This document shows, piece after piece, positions 25,772 to 34,105 of a stretch of DNA of 64,000 bases; within the stretch, counting starts at the first letter, position 1, and each line of letters starts with the position of its first letter. The translations under genes and the position numbers were made by a program. Below the pieces are notes generated by a model. That model was not told the origin of the DNA and did no database searches. It worked only from the letters and a program-made list of their open reading frames with translations. Where the stretch lies: the NCBI RefSeq assembly GCF_010233585.1, contig NZ_CP045997.1, positions 10,124,430-10,188,429 on the forward strand, given 5' to 3'. Source of the DNA: Spirosoma endbachense. Lineage in GTDB: Bacteria; Bacteroidota; Bacteroidia; Cytophagales; Spirosomataceae.

Positions 25772-28405
25772 TTGACCACCGAACAACAACGTTTAGAAGA
25801 TCCTGCCTGGCGGCAATGGGGTCCTTATGTTTCAGATCGCCAGTGGGGTACCGTTCGTGAAGATTACAGTGCCAATGGCGATGCCTGGAATTTTACGACT
25901 CACGACATGGCTCGCAGCTATACCTACCGCTGGGGCGAAGAGGGAATTGCTGGCTTTTGTGATGATAAACAACAGTTATGTCTGGCACTCACACTCTGGA
26001 ATGGCAAAGACCCGATCCTGAAGGAACGCTATTTCGGGCTCACTAACGGTGAAGGGAATCATGGCGAAGATGTGAAGGAACTGTATTACTATCTGGATAA
26101 TACGCCAACGCACTCCTACCAGCGGATGCTCTACAAGTATCCACAAGCCGCCTATCCCTATGAACAACTGATCGTCGAAAATCGCCACCGGACACGGCAG
26201 GACCCTGAGTTTGAACTGCTCGATACGGGCCTGTTCGATCAGGACCGCTATTTCGATGTGTTTGTTGACTATGCAAAAGCGGGACCACAGGATATATTAA
26301 TGACGGTGACTATCTATAACCGGGGTCCCGAAACGGCTGATTTATACGTGTTGCCTACTCTCTGGTTTCGGAATACGTGGATTTGGGGCGATGACTCCGA
26401 TGGTGTGCCAAGCCTGCACCCTCAATTATCACTTCTGCCAGATGGAACCGTATTAGCTGAGCAAACGCAGTTGGGACGCTATTTCCTCCATGCCGAAGGA
26501 CAACCCGACTGGTTATTCTGCGACAACGAAACCAACCTGGCCCGGCTTTATAATACACATATCGGCTCCCGCTATCCGAAGGACGGCATCAACGATCATG
26601 TGTTATACGGAGCTAATACCGTTAATCCAAAGATGATCGGTACGAAAGTGGCCGCTCAGTATAAAGTAACACTCGCGGCCGGGGAGTCGCAAACCATCCG
26701 ATTGCGGCTGAAATCCGACAATGCGAGCAATCTTCAGACTGATTTTGACGACATAGTTGCGAAACGCAGGATCGAAGCCGACGAATTTTACGCCCATATT
26801 CATCCGGACAAAGCAACGGATGATGAGAAACTGGTTCAGCGTCAGGCATTTGCCGGTATGCTCTGGAGTAAGCAATATTACTACTACGATGTGTCGCGCT
26901 GGCTGGCCGGTGACCCTAACAGCCCTCCTCCGCCCCCAGAGCGGGCCAGGGGCCGAAACCATACCTGGCTTCAGCTCATCAATGCGGGCGTAATTTCGAT
27001 GCCCGACAAATGGGAATATCCGTGGTATGCGGCCTGGGACTGGGCGTTTCACTGCGTTACGTTTGCCGTTATCGATCCGGGTTTTGCCAAACAGCAACTG
27101 ATGCTGCTCACAAACGAGTGGTATATGCACCCAAACGGTCAGTTGCCTGCCTACGAGTGGTCATTTAGCGATGTAAATCCGCCTGTTCATGCCTGGGCTG
27201 CGTGGCGGCTCTATCATATGGAGCTGGAGCGAAAGCCGCCGGGGGAGGAAGATATTCGTTTTTTGCGGGGTATTTTTCATAAGCTGATGCTCAACTTTAC
27301 GTGGTGGGTGAACCGTAAAGATGAGTCTGGAAACAATATTTTTGAAGGTGGTTTTCTGGGCCTGGATAATATCGGGGTCTTTGATCGAAATGCTGTTTTA
27401 CCGGATGGTAGCCACCTCGAACAGGCCGATGGTACAAGCTGGATGGCCATGTATGCGCTCAACATGATGCGTATAGCGCTCGAACTGGCTCAGCACGACT
27501 CGGTATACGATGAATTGGCCACTAAGTTTTTTGACCATTTCCTCTACATTGCGGGTGCTATGACCAACATCGGAGAGGGCAATATGGGGCTTTGGGATGA
27601 GCAGGATGGGTTCTTCTACGATCAAATCCGGATGTCGGATGGGAACGTTAAACGAATGCGGGTTCGAACAATGGTCGGGCTAATTCCAATGTTTGCCGTT
27701 GAAATTCTGGATGATAAGATCCTGAAATCCCGGCCCGCCTTTCTGGATCGCATGGAATGGTTCCAGAGCCATCGTCCCGACCTGTATAGCCAGGTTTCGC
27801 GTTATACTGAAACCGGAAAGAGCGAAAAGCGCTTACTGAGTTTGCTACGGGGCTTTCGGCTTAAATCGTTGCTCAGTAAAATTCTCGATGAAAACGAATT
27901 CCTGAGTCCGCATGGCATACGGGGCGTTTCGAAAGTGTATCGTGACCAGCCATACGAGTTCACGTTGGACAACACGATTTTTCGGCTCGTTTATACGCCC
28001 GCTGAAAGTGATAGCGCCATGTTTGGCGGTAATAGCAACTGGCGAGGGCCAGTCTGGATGCCGTTGAACTACCTGATGGTAGAAACGATCCAGCAATTCT
28101 ACGACTATTTTGGGGATGAGTTCACAGTCGAATATCCGATCGGATCGGGAACGCAGATAACCCTTAAGGAAGTAGCCCGTGAACTGACTAACCGGCTTAT
28201 CAGTCTATTTATAGTGGACGAAACCGGTCGGCGGACTACGTTTGGCCAGCATCCCAAATACCAGGACCCTCACTTTCGTGATTACGTACTGTTCTACGAA
28301 TATTTTGATGGTGATAATGGCCGGGGCGTAGGAGCCAGCCACCAAACGGGCTGGACGGGTCTGGTAGCCGAATTGATAGACCGAAAATACGATAGTTTGC
28401 AGTAA
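25772..28405 (+). CDS. GH63-family glucosidase
   Basis: This 877-residue protein starts MTTEQQRLEDPAWRQWGPYVSDRQWGTVREDYS. It carries the long (alpha/alpha)6 barrel of GH63/MGH1-like glycoside hydrolases, with KWEYPWYAAWDWAFHCVTFAVIDPGFAKQQL, EWSFSDVNPPVHAWA, QADGTSWMAMYALNMMRIALELA, GNSNWRGPVWMPLNYL and GASHQTGWTGLVAEL. GH63 enzymes release glucose from alpha-glucosides such as glucosylglycerate, mannosylglycerate or oligosaccharides. The start is a TTG at 25772; no nearer ATG fits. There is no signal peptide, so it is cytoplasmic. It is flanked by an SDR and a SolA-type oxidase on the same strand. Confidence 0.92.
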   Translation: MTTEQQRLEDPAWRQWGPYVSDRQWGTVREDYSANGDAWNFTTHDMARSYTYRWGEEGIAGFCDDKQQLCLALTLWNGKDPILKERYFGLTNGEGNHGEDVKELYYYLDNTPTHSYQRMLYKYPQAAYPYEQLIVENRHRTRQDPEFELLDTGLFDQDRYFDVFVDYAKAGPQDILMTVTIYNRGPETADLYVLPTLWFRNTWIWGDDSDGVPSLHPQLSLLPDGTVLAEQTQLGRYFLHAEGQPDWLFCDNETNLARLYNTHIGSRYPKDGINDHVLYGANTVNPKMIGTKVAAQYKVTLAAGESQTIRLRLKSDNASNLQTDFDDIVAKRRIEADEFYAHIHPDKATDDEKLVQRQAFAGMLWSKQYYYYDVSRWLAGDPNSPPPPPERARGRNHTWLQLINAGVISMPDKWEYPWYAAWDWAFHCVTFAVIDPGFAKQQLMLLTNEWYMHPNGQLPAYEWSFSDVNPPVHAWAAWRLYHMELERKPPGEEDIRFLRGIFHKLMLNFTWWVNRKDESGNNIFEGGFLGLDNIGVFDRNAVLPDGSHLEQADGTSWMAMYALNMMRIALELAQHDSVYDELATKFFDHFLYIAGAMTNIGEGNMGLWDEQDGFFYDQIRMSDGNVKRMRVRTMVGLIPMFAVEILDDKILKSRPAFLDRMEWFQSHRPDLYSQVSRYTETGKSEKRLLSLLRGFRLKSLLSKILDENEFLSPHGIRGVSKVYRDQPYEFTLDNTIFRLVYTPAESDSAMFGGNSNWRGPVWMPLNYLMVETIQQFYDYFGDEFTVEYPIGSGTQITLKEVARELTNRLISLFIVDETGRRTTFGQHPKYQDPHFRDYVLFYEYFDGDNGRGVGASHQTGWTGLVAELIDRKYDSLQ

Positions 28406-28431
28406 TCGAAACCGGATAAAATCAGGCGAAA

Positions 28432-29592
28432 ATGATTTTTGATGCTATTGTTGTTGGTCTGGGAGCCGTAGGAAGCGCAACGCTTTATCAACTGGCCAAA
28501 CAGACCCCACACGTGCTGGGATTAGATCAATTTAGTCCTCCTCACACAATGGGCTCTACGCATGGTGATACACGCATTACGCGGCAGGCCATTGGCGAAG
28601 GGGCTTATTTTGTGCCACTAGCCTTGCGATCATACGAGATCTGGCAGGAGCTTGAAGAGCTAACGGAGCAGCAATTATTGACGAAAACCGGGGGACTTTT
28701 TATAGGTAAAGAACATTCAGCTGTCCAGACCCACCATAAACCCGGTTGGTTAACGACCACCATCGAAGCCGCAGAACAGTTTGGAATAGCGCACCAGATT
28801 CTGGATAATACGACCCTTCGGGAGCAGTACCCACAGTTTCGCTTTCGCGATGACGACATTGGTTATTACGAACCTGATGCGGGTTTGCTTAAACCGGAAT
28901 TATGTGTTTCGGCGCATTTGAATCAAGCCCGGATAAATGGAGCTTCCGTCCGAACGAATGAGCGAATGCTATCATTTACCGAAACCGATACTGGCGTTAC
29001 CGCTCGAACGAATCTTGGAGAATATATGGCTAAAAAACTGGTGCTGACTACCGGTTCCTGGGTGACAGCGTCGCTTTACGATACGCTTTATCGCAATTTA
29101 CTGACGGTTTATCGACAGGTCCAATACTGGTTTGATGTTCAGGAAAGCCATGCTGCGTTCACTTCTGATCATTTCCCGGTGTTCATCCTGAGTGATCGGG
29201 ATGTGTATGGATTTCCGGCCGTTGGTAACTCCAGCGACGGAATTAAAATTGCAATGGAAACGTATGCGAAATCCACAACGCCCGATGCCGTTAATCGTGT
29301 CGTTTCTGAGGCTGAAACAAGATCTATGTATGATCAGTACATAGCACCTAACTTTATCGGAATTGGCCCTAAATGCATCAAATCCGCCGTTTGCCTGTAT
29401 ACGATGACCCCCAACGGTGATTTTGTGATCGACAATCACCCAAACTATCAAAATGTATTGGTAGCCTCCGCCTGCTCGGGTCATGGATTTAAACATTCGG
29501 CCGCTGTGGGGCAGGTTCTGGCCGAGCTGGCCTTACAAAATCGAACAGATTTTGATATAAGACCTTTCAGGCTGGATCACTTTGTTGTTTGA
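28432..29592 (+). CDS. solA: SolA/monomeric sarcosine oxidase-type FAD oxidase
   Basis: This 386-residue flavoenzyme is like N-methyl-L-tryptophan oxidase or monomeric sarcosine oxidase, which oxidise N-methyl amino acids to release formaldehyde and hydrogen peroxide. The FAD Rossmann motif is IVVGLGAVGSATLYQLA at the N-terminus, followed by MGSTHGDTRITRQAIGEG. Cys321 in VCLYTMTPNGDFVIDNHP matches the cysteine that binds FAD covalently in this family. The C-terminal SACSGHGFKHSAAVGQVLAEL is conserved. It begins 26 bp after the GH63 stop and is probably cotranscribed. The true amine substrate is unknown. Confidence 0.87.
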   Translation: MIFDAIVVGLGAVGSATLYQLAKQTPHVLGLDQFSPPHTMGSTHGDTRITRQAIGEGAYFVPLALRSYEIWQELEELTEQQLLTKTGGLFIGKEHSAVQTHHKPGWLTTTIEAAEQFGIAHQILDNTTLREQYPQFRFRDDDIGYYEPDAGLLKPELCVSAHLNQARINGASVRTNERMLSFTETDTGVTARTNLGEYMAKKLVLTTGSWVTASLYDTLYRNLLTVYRQVQYWFDVQESHAAFTSDHFPVFILSDRDVYGFPAVGNSSDGIKIAMETYAKSTTPDAVNRVVSEAETRSMYDQYIAPNFIGIGPKCIKSAVCLYTMTPNGDFVIDNHPNYQNVLVASACSGHGFKHSAAVGQVLAELALQNRTDFDIRPFRLDHFVV

Positions 29593-29606
29593 AAATTGCT
29601 TTTCGT

Positions 29607-29969
29607 TTAAGCCAGCAGTACAAAAATTAGCGCTATAATAGCCGGTAATGCCTGAACGAAGAAGATGGATCGTTGAGCAGTGGCGGCTCCATAGACACCG
29701 GCAACGATAACACAACCCAGGAAAAAATAGCTCACGTTTTTGCTCCAGACTGGATCGGTAATCAACAGCGACCAAACCAGTCCTGCTGCTAAAAAGCCAT
29801 TATAAAGCCCCTGGTTAGCAGCCAGTGCCTTTGTTGGCTCGAACAAATCGGGTGATAACGATTTGAACGTTTTTCGCCCTCTGGTCGTCCAGGCGAACAT
29901 CTCAAGCCACAAAATGTACAGGTGTTCTACAGCTACAAACCCGATTAAAATCTGGGATAGTATGGTCAT
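29607..29969 (-). CDS. DUF1304 membrane protein
   Basis: This 120-residue protein has four predicted membrane helices. The N-terminus ILIGFVAVEHLYILWLEMFAW, then ALAANQGLYNGFLAAGLVW and a GVYGAATAQRSIFFVQALPAIIAL C-terminus are typical of DUF1304, an uncharacterised inner-membrane family. It ends 14 bp from the convergent solA stop. I see no operon partner; the GNAT gene is upstream on the same strand, with an 86-bp gap. Confidence 0.9.
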   Translation of the reverse strand: MTILSQILIGFVAVEHLYILWLEMFAWTTRGRKTFKSLSPDLFEPTKALAANQGLYNGFLAAGLVWSLLITDPVWSKNVSYFFLGCVIVAGVYGAATAQRSIFFVQALPAIIALIFVLLA

Positions 29970-30055
29970 GGCTGGCGGGTTTAGTCGTTGGGATATGGGT
30001 GTTTTCGTAAATGTGCTGAAATTACCGATAGCCCCTGCTGCGCTGTCGTTAATTT

Positions 30056-30610
30056 TTATACAAGTGGTGTTAACAGCGAGTAATGAATGGAGTCATGAAA
30101 GCGTCCTTTGTAGAATTGATTTTCTTTAAAATGGGCTTCTTTTTGAAAACCAGCCTTTTTCAGAACGCTGGCTGACGCCGTATTCTGAGGAACAACTATA
30201 CCCTCAATAGAGTGAAGTTTCATTTGCTGAAAACCGTAATCAACCACGGCCGAGAGCGCTTCCTGCATAATACCCTGTCCCCGGAAATCAGCGCTTAGTA
30301 AATAGCCAACTTCAGCCCGATGGTGTTCTTTAGCCATCCTGACGTACCCAATGGTGCCAATTACGGTAGGTTTATTGTTCAGCGTGATCCCCCAGGTTAT
30401 ACTCTCATTTTTTCGAATACCATCGTTTATGGATTGAATCAGTTGAAACGCATCAGCGACGGATTGAGCAATCGGGCGGGGGATAAACCGCATGATTTCC
30501 GGGTTGGAGCGAAGGGCGAAGAAATCGGTTTCGTCTTCTCGTTTCATCTGCCTTAAGATCAGGCGATTCGTCGTTAATTCTGGGAAAGGAGTAAAGTTGA
30601 TAGCAAGCAT
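30056..30610 (-). CDS. GNAT-family N-acetyltransferase (RimJ/RimL-like)
   Basis: This is a 184-residue GNAT acetyltransferase: TTNRLILRQMKREDETDFFALRSNPEIMRFIPRP, then TIGYVRM, RAEVGYLLSADFRGQGIMQEALSAVVDYGF for acetyl-CoA binding, and VVPQNTASASVLKKAGF. This is the layout of RimJ/RimL-like enzymes that acetylate ribosomal proteins or small amines. The start is the ATG at 30608-30610. It lies just after the terminator of the cobalamin-linked operon and is transcribed separately. Confidence 0.92.
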   Translation of the reverse strand: MLAINFTPFPELTTNRLILRQMKREDETDFFALRSNPEIMRFIPRPIAQSVADAFQLIQSINDGIRKNESITWGITLNNKPTVIGTIGYVRMAKEHHRAEVGYLLSADFRGQGIMQEALSAVVDYGFQQMKLHSIEGIVVPQNTASASVLKKAGFQKEAHFKENQFYKGRFHDSIHYSLLTPLV

Positions 30611-30660
30611 GCCGTTTTCTGACTATGAACCTGTATGTGCCGTGTTGCGCCGAATATACT

Positions 30661-30693
30661 AAAAAAGCCTTCCGATAAATCAGAAGGCTTTTT
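30661..30693 (-). terminator. Intrinsic terminator of the cobalamin operon
   Basis: GCCTTC...GAAGGC, extended by A/T runs on both sides, forms a stem of about 11 bp with a 10-nt loop. The minus strand ends in TTTTTT. It lies 20 bp after the DUF6580-like gene's stop. Confidence 0.88.
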
Positions 30694-30712
30694 GATTGCT
30701 TTATAAATTGAC

Positions 30713-31255
30713 TCACGCCCGAACGGGCTTCAATACGGTGAACCGTTGCTGAAGCAGATAATAACCACCAAATAGAACGGCACTAAAAAACAGATCGCCC
30801 AATAGTCCATTCAGGAAGAAAGATGTACCGTTGTAAAACGCTAATCCGGCAGCATAACAGGTCATCAGACCGGCTGGCGTTTGCGGATAAAATGAACTGC
30901 CGTACCATACGGCAAAATTCGTGATCAGGAAAAAGAGAACTGACGAGGTAACTGAAGCGGCAGCAATACGGACAGCGGTGGGCTGACGGAGTGCCCACAG
31001 GCCAAGTAGCCAGGTCAGACCGAAACTGACGTAAACGGCCACCATGTTGCCGTGAAAACCAATCAGGGCATCACTCAGCAGCATGGCCACTGCCGGGGCT
31101 ACCAAACCAAGCCATTTCCGTTCGAAGGTGGCCGCTCCAAACAGCGCCAGTGCGGCAATGGGCGTAAAGTTAGGCCAGTGTGGCAGCAAACGGAATAAGG
31201 CTGTTGCCAGGACAATGACGCTAAGCGTAATCAGACGAATTTGTAGCGATTTCAT
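30713..31255 (-). CDS. DUF6580-like membrane protein in the cobalamin operon
   Basis: This is a 180-residue protein with five or six hydrophobic helices. FTPIAALALFGAATFERKWLGLVAPAVAMLLSDALIGFHGNM and FFLITNFAVWYGSSFYPQT...CYAAGLAFYNGTSFFLNGLLGDLFFSAVLFGGYYLL fit the DUF6580 putative-transport family as I remember it. The size and compact fold resemble S-components of ECF vitamin transporters. It starts 9 bp after the cobC stop on the same strand, so it is cotranscribed with cobT, cobS and cobC. Uptake of cobalamin or a precursor is inferred from this; no ECF ATPase is in the window. Confidence 0.78.
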   Translation of the reverse strand: MKSLQIRLITLSVIVLATALFRLLPHWPNFTPIAALALFGAATFERKWLGLVAPAVAMLLSDALIGFHGNMVAVYVSFGLTWLLGLWALRQPTAVRIAAASVTSSVLFFLITNFAVWYGSSFYPQTPAGLMTCYAAGLAFYNGTSFFLNGLLGDLFFSAVLFGGYYLLQQRFTVLKPVRA

Positions 31256-31264
31256 GAGAATCTA

Positions 31265-31906
31265 TCAGCGATTAATGAATTGAATCGTGTATGAGGACTC
31301 CGTTAGAGTCAGTTTTGTAACCGCGCCATAATCGAGATTAAGACGATAGGCGTTTTGCAAAGATAAATCCAGAAACAGACACAGCAAAGCCCTGATTACG
31401 CCCCCATGTGATACAATGAACACCGGCTGAACGGTTTGAGTTTGGGCAAGCGGCTGAATTGTATCCTGCCAGAATGATCTAACCCGTTCGAAGACATCAT
31501 TGAAATTCTCACCATTTGGTGTTCTGACGTTCACGAAGTCGGCCATCCAGGGGTCCAGAGCATCACGGCCAATTTCGGCCCAGGGCGTCATTTCCCAATC
31601 CCCGAAAAAGAATTCCTTGAGCCGGTCGTCAAACTGTACGGTCAGTGGATGTGGGTTTACCACTTTGGTTTGGCCGGGCGCGGTTTCGATCTGGCTTGTA
31701 TGGGCAAATACTACCGCCAAATCGTTGGCTAACCGCTGACAACGGCGTAGGGGCGATGAGAAAATAGCGATAGGATCGTCGGGCAAATTGGTCAGTAACC
31801 GATCGCGTTGTTCTTCATAGGTGTCGGCTAAGTCTACGTCCGACTGTCCGTAAGCAACACTTCGGCCAACGGCAACTTCAGTATGGCGAATCAGGTAAAC
31901 ATCCAT
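31265..31906 (-). CDS. cobC: Alpha-ribazole phosphatase (histidine phosphatase family)
   Basis: This 213-residue phosphoglycerate-mutase-like phosphatase should remove phosphate from alpha-ribazole 5'-phosphate in nucleotide-loop assembly of cobalamin. It shows the catalytic RHTE (MDVYLIRHTEVAVGRSVAYGQSDVDL), FSSPLRRCQRLA, DDRLKEFFFGDWEMTPWAEI and the second His in FIVSHGGVIRALL. In other contexts the family has many substrates; placement between cobS and a transporter-like gene supports CobC. The start is the ATG at 31904-31906. Confidence 0.87.
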   Translation of the reverse strand: MDVYLIRHTEVAVGRSVAYGQSDVDLADTYEEQRDRLLTNLPDDPIAIFSSPLRRCQRLANDLAVVFAHTSQIETAPGQTKVVNPHPLTVQFDDRLKEFFFGDWEMTPWAEIGRDALDPWMADFVNVRTPNGENFNDVFERVRSFWQDTIQPLAQTQTVQPVFIVSHGGVIRALLCLFLDLSLQNAYRLNLDYGAVTKLTLTESSYTIQFINR

Positions 31907-31971
31907 GAGGTGTATGTTGTAGCACGTAAGAGAGTTGAGAAAAGCTATGGCGTATGCCGCTTATCGTCTGG

Positions 31972-32754
31972 TTAAATCGAAACCCATAAGAGTGACACAA
32001 ACGACAGATAGACAACAACTTCGGTAATCTGTTGGACGGCTCCTAAACAATCACCTGTGTAGCCACCGAGCCATTTTTTGAAAAACCAGATGAATCGCCA
32101 GCGAACCAGCACCAGCGGAATCAGGAAAAGTAAATAAATCCAGAGTGTCGTGTAAATGACTAAAGCCACTAACGGAACAAGCCCGAAAAAAGCAGCAATT
32201 GCCAGTTGTCCAGTTGTAATGCCCTGAGCAATGGGTTTTGCCTTGGCGTCGAGGTCTTCACGGGCGTAAGGGAGCGCACGAATAACGGTTGCGGCCGTTA
32301 ATCGACTCAGGCTATGGGCCGAAATGTATTTCAACGCCACTGCCCAACCGAATGTTTCGGCACTCAGCATCGATTGCAGGGTAAAAAATTTAACTGCCAG
32401 CAGTAAGCCCAGGCCAATGGTTCCATAGGTTCCCAGGCGGCTGTCTTTCATAATAGCGAGGATTTTCTCTTTCGTCCAGCCACCGCCAAATCCGTCGCAA
32501 ACGTCGGCAAATCCATCTTCGTGAAAAGCACCTGTTATCCAGACCGTTGCGATCATGCTGAACAATACGGGTAAGGAAGCCGGTGGAAACAGTACCGTAC
32601 AGAGCCAGTACACGCCAACCCCGATACCACCCACAATCCAGCCGATAAGTGGAAAAAACACCGTTGACCGATTTAACGCATCGGCTGAATGGTCGATGTT
32701 TTTCGGAACCGGCAGGCGGGTATAGAACATGAGGGCGGTAAAGAAGAGTCGCAA
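31972..32754 (-). CDS. cobS: Adenosylcobinamide-GDP ribazoletransferase (cobalamin synthase)
   Basis: This 260-residue polytopic inner-membrane enzyme joins adenosylcobinamide-GDP to alpha-ribazole(-phosphate), the last assembly step of cobalamin. Recognisable blocks are LMFYTRLPVPK, STVFFPLIGWIVGGIGVGVYWL, TGAFHEDGFADVCDGFGGGWTKEKILAIMKDSRLGTYG and the C-terminal GGYTGDCLGAVQQITEVVVYL. The likely start is a TTG at 32752-32754, which gives the MxLFFxALxFxTRLPVP opening seen in the family; the ATG at 32728-32730 is a shorter alternative. Confidence 0.93.
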   Translation of the reverse strand: MRLFFTALMFYTRLPVPKNIDHSADALNRSTVFFPLIGWIVGGIGVGVYWLCTVLFPPASLPVLFSMIATVWITGAFHEDGFADVCDGFGGGWTKEKILAIMKDSRLGTYGTIGLGLLLAVKFFTLQSMLSAETFGWAVALKYISAHSLSRLTAATVIRALPYAREDLDAKAKPIAQGITTGQLAIAAFFGLVPLVALVIYTTLWIYLLFLIPLVLVRWRFIWFFKKWLGGYTGDCLGAVQQITEVVVYLSFVSLLWVSI

Positions 32755-32815
32755 GGGGAGGGGCGTTTTGGGTGGGCAGTTTACAGTATTCAGTATGAGT
32801 CATTTGAAATCTTTA

Positions 32816-32874
32816 TCAATGAGGTATGCTACGGTTTCCTGTTTCGCAAAAAGAACCGTGCCACACCTCATTGA
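32816..32874 (-). other. Hairpin between cobT and cobS
   Basis: TCAATGAGGT (32816-32825) pairs with ACCTCATTGA (32865-32874), and inside it ACGGTT pairs with AACCGT. It lies in the 130-bp gap between cobT and cobS, within what is probably one transcript. There is no T-run. Confidence 0.5.
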
Positions 32875-32884
32875 CAAAGTCCTG

Positions 32885-33901
32885 TTAGTCTAAAATATCC
32901 ATCGTTGCCATCTCGTTCAGCATGTTGACGGCTGCCTGTACGATTGGATAAGCGAGTGCGCAGCCCGTACCTTCACCTAACCGCAGGTCAAGATTGAGCA
33001 ACGGCCGAACGCCCAGGAAGCGAAGCATTTGCTGATGCCCGGCTTCGTCGGATTGATGACAGAAAATACAGTTTTGCAGCACTGCTGGGTTGAGGGCGTG
33101 AGCGACCAACAAGGCTGAGGTAGCAATGAAACCATCGACCAGGATAATCATACCGTTTTCTGCGGCCTGTAACATACCCCCCACGATAGCCGCAATTTCT
33201 AGGCCACCCACTGTCGCTAAAATAGCCATTGGATCGGTCAGACCTATGTGATGGGAAGCCACTTCCTGCAAAATGGCTAGCTTATGCGCCAGCCCGGCAT
33301 CGTTCAGTCCGGTACCGCGCCCAACACATTGTTCGAGTGGTAGACCCGTCAGGCGGTGCATGAGTAGGGTAGCGGGAGAGGTATTCCCAATGCCCATTTC
33401 GCCAAAACCAATGATGTTGCAGCCGCGATACTGAATCCCGTTCACCAACGTTTTTCCGGCGTCTATGGCCGCAGCACATTCGTCGGGAGTCATGGCGGGT
33501 TCATAACGCATGTTTCGGGTGCCGGGCCGGATTTTATATTTAACGAAGCTGGGCGTGTTCTCGTCAAACGATCCATTTACGCCAACATCACAAACCAGTA
33601 ACGTCAACCCATTTTGGCGACAAAACACATTGATGGCGGCTCCGCCTGCAATGAAGTTTTTAACCATGCCATAGGTAATATCGGCCGGGTAAGCACTAAT
33701 ACCCTCAGCGGCCAGCCCGTGATCGCCCGCGAAAACAAGCAGGTGTGGATTGGTTAGAACAGGTGTCTCCGTTTGCTGAATCAGCGCAATCTGAAGAGCC
33801 AGTTCTTCTAATCGCCCCAGCGCACCCAGTGGTTTGGTTTTATTGTCGATACGCCGACGAATCGTTGTTTCGAGCGTAGTGAATGATGACGTGAATGTCA
33901 T
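32885..33901 (-). CDS. cobT: Nicotinate-nucleotide--dimethylbenzimidazole phosphoribosyltransferase
   Basis: This 338-residue enzyme makes alpha-ribazole 5'-phosphate from nicotinate mononucleotide and dimethylbenzimidazole for the lower loop of cobalamin. It shows IDNKTKPLGALGRLEELALQIA, VFAGDHGLAAEGISAYP, FIAGGAAINVFCRQNG, IGFGEMGIGNTSPATLL, GRGTGL and the C-terminal LDLRLGEGTGCALAYPIVQAAV with the catalytic Glu. I chose the ATG at 33899-33901, since 50 further upstream codons run through two hairpins and are non-coding. It leads the operon cobT, cobS, cobC, DUF6580-like. Confidence 0.95.
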   Translation of the reverse strand: MTFTSSFTTLETTIRRRIDNKTKPLGALGRLEELALQIALIQQTETPVLTNPHLLVFAGDHGLAAEGISAYPADITYGMVKNFIAGGAAINVFCRQNGLTLLVCDVGVNGSFDENTPSFVKYKIRPGTRNMRYEPAMTPDECAAAIDAGKTLVNGIQYRGCNIIGFGEMGIGNTSPATLLMHRLTGLPLEQCVGRGTGLNDAGLAHKLAILQEVASHHIGLTDPMAILATVGGLEIAAIVGGMLQAAENGMIILVDGFIATSALLVAHALNPAVLQNCIFCHQSDEAGHQQMLRFLGVRPLLNLDLRLGEGTGCALAYPIVQAAVNMLNEMATMDILD

Positions 33902-33921
33902 TGTTAAGTAAGAAGGCTTGA

Positions 33922-33960
33922 TTCCGGTATTCGGCTTGGTCAGCCAACCGAATACCGGAA
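33922..33960 (-). promoter_or_regulatory. Hairpin in the cobT leader
   Basis: TTCCGGTATTCGG and CCGAATACCGGAA form a perfect 13-bp stem about 20 nt upstream of the cobT ATG. The region lacks the B12-box and other conserved parts of a cobalamin riboswitch, so this is a different structure, perhaps an operator or translational control hairpin. Confidence 0.5.
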
Positions 33961-34001
33961 AATTGTAAATCAAATGCCGTAAGCTAGTGCTCGGCCAAGT
34001 T

Positions 34002-34066
34002 AAACCTATAAGCCGGGCCGCCGATGCGCCGGGCCGCCGATGCGGTGTCAAAAACCTTATAGGTTT
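34002..34066 (-). repeat. Hairpin with tandem 16-bp repeat, element B
   Basis: AAACCTATAAG (34002-34012) is the exact complement of CTTATAGGTTT (34056-34066). The loop holds two perfect tandem copies of CCGGGCCGCCGATGCG (34013-34028 and 34029-34044) followed by GTGTCA. CCGCCGATGCGGTGTCA resembles the minus strand of the hairpin at 63777-63859 (15 of 17 bases), so I group it with elements A and C. Confidence 0.75.
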
Positions 34067-34105
34067 GTCATGACTAGTACGTATACAATAGAAATTGGAT
34101 GAGTA

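Noticed and set aside
26603..27130. 175-codon minus-strand frame inside the GH63 gene
   Set aside because: It lies antisense to conserved catalytic-domain coding sequence and has no recognisable features.
33902..34105. A cobalamin riboswitch upstream of cobT
   Set aside because: The minus-strand leader has two hairpins but I do not find the B12-box or the other conserved cobalamin riboswitch segments.
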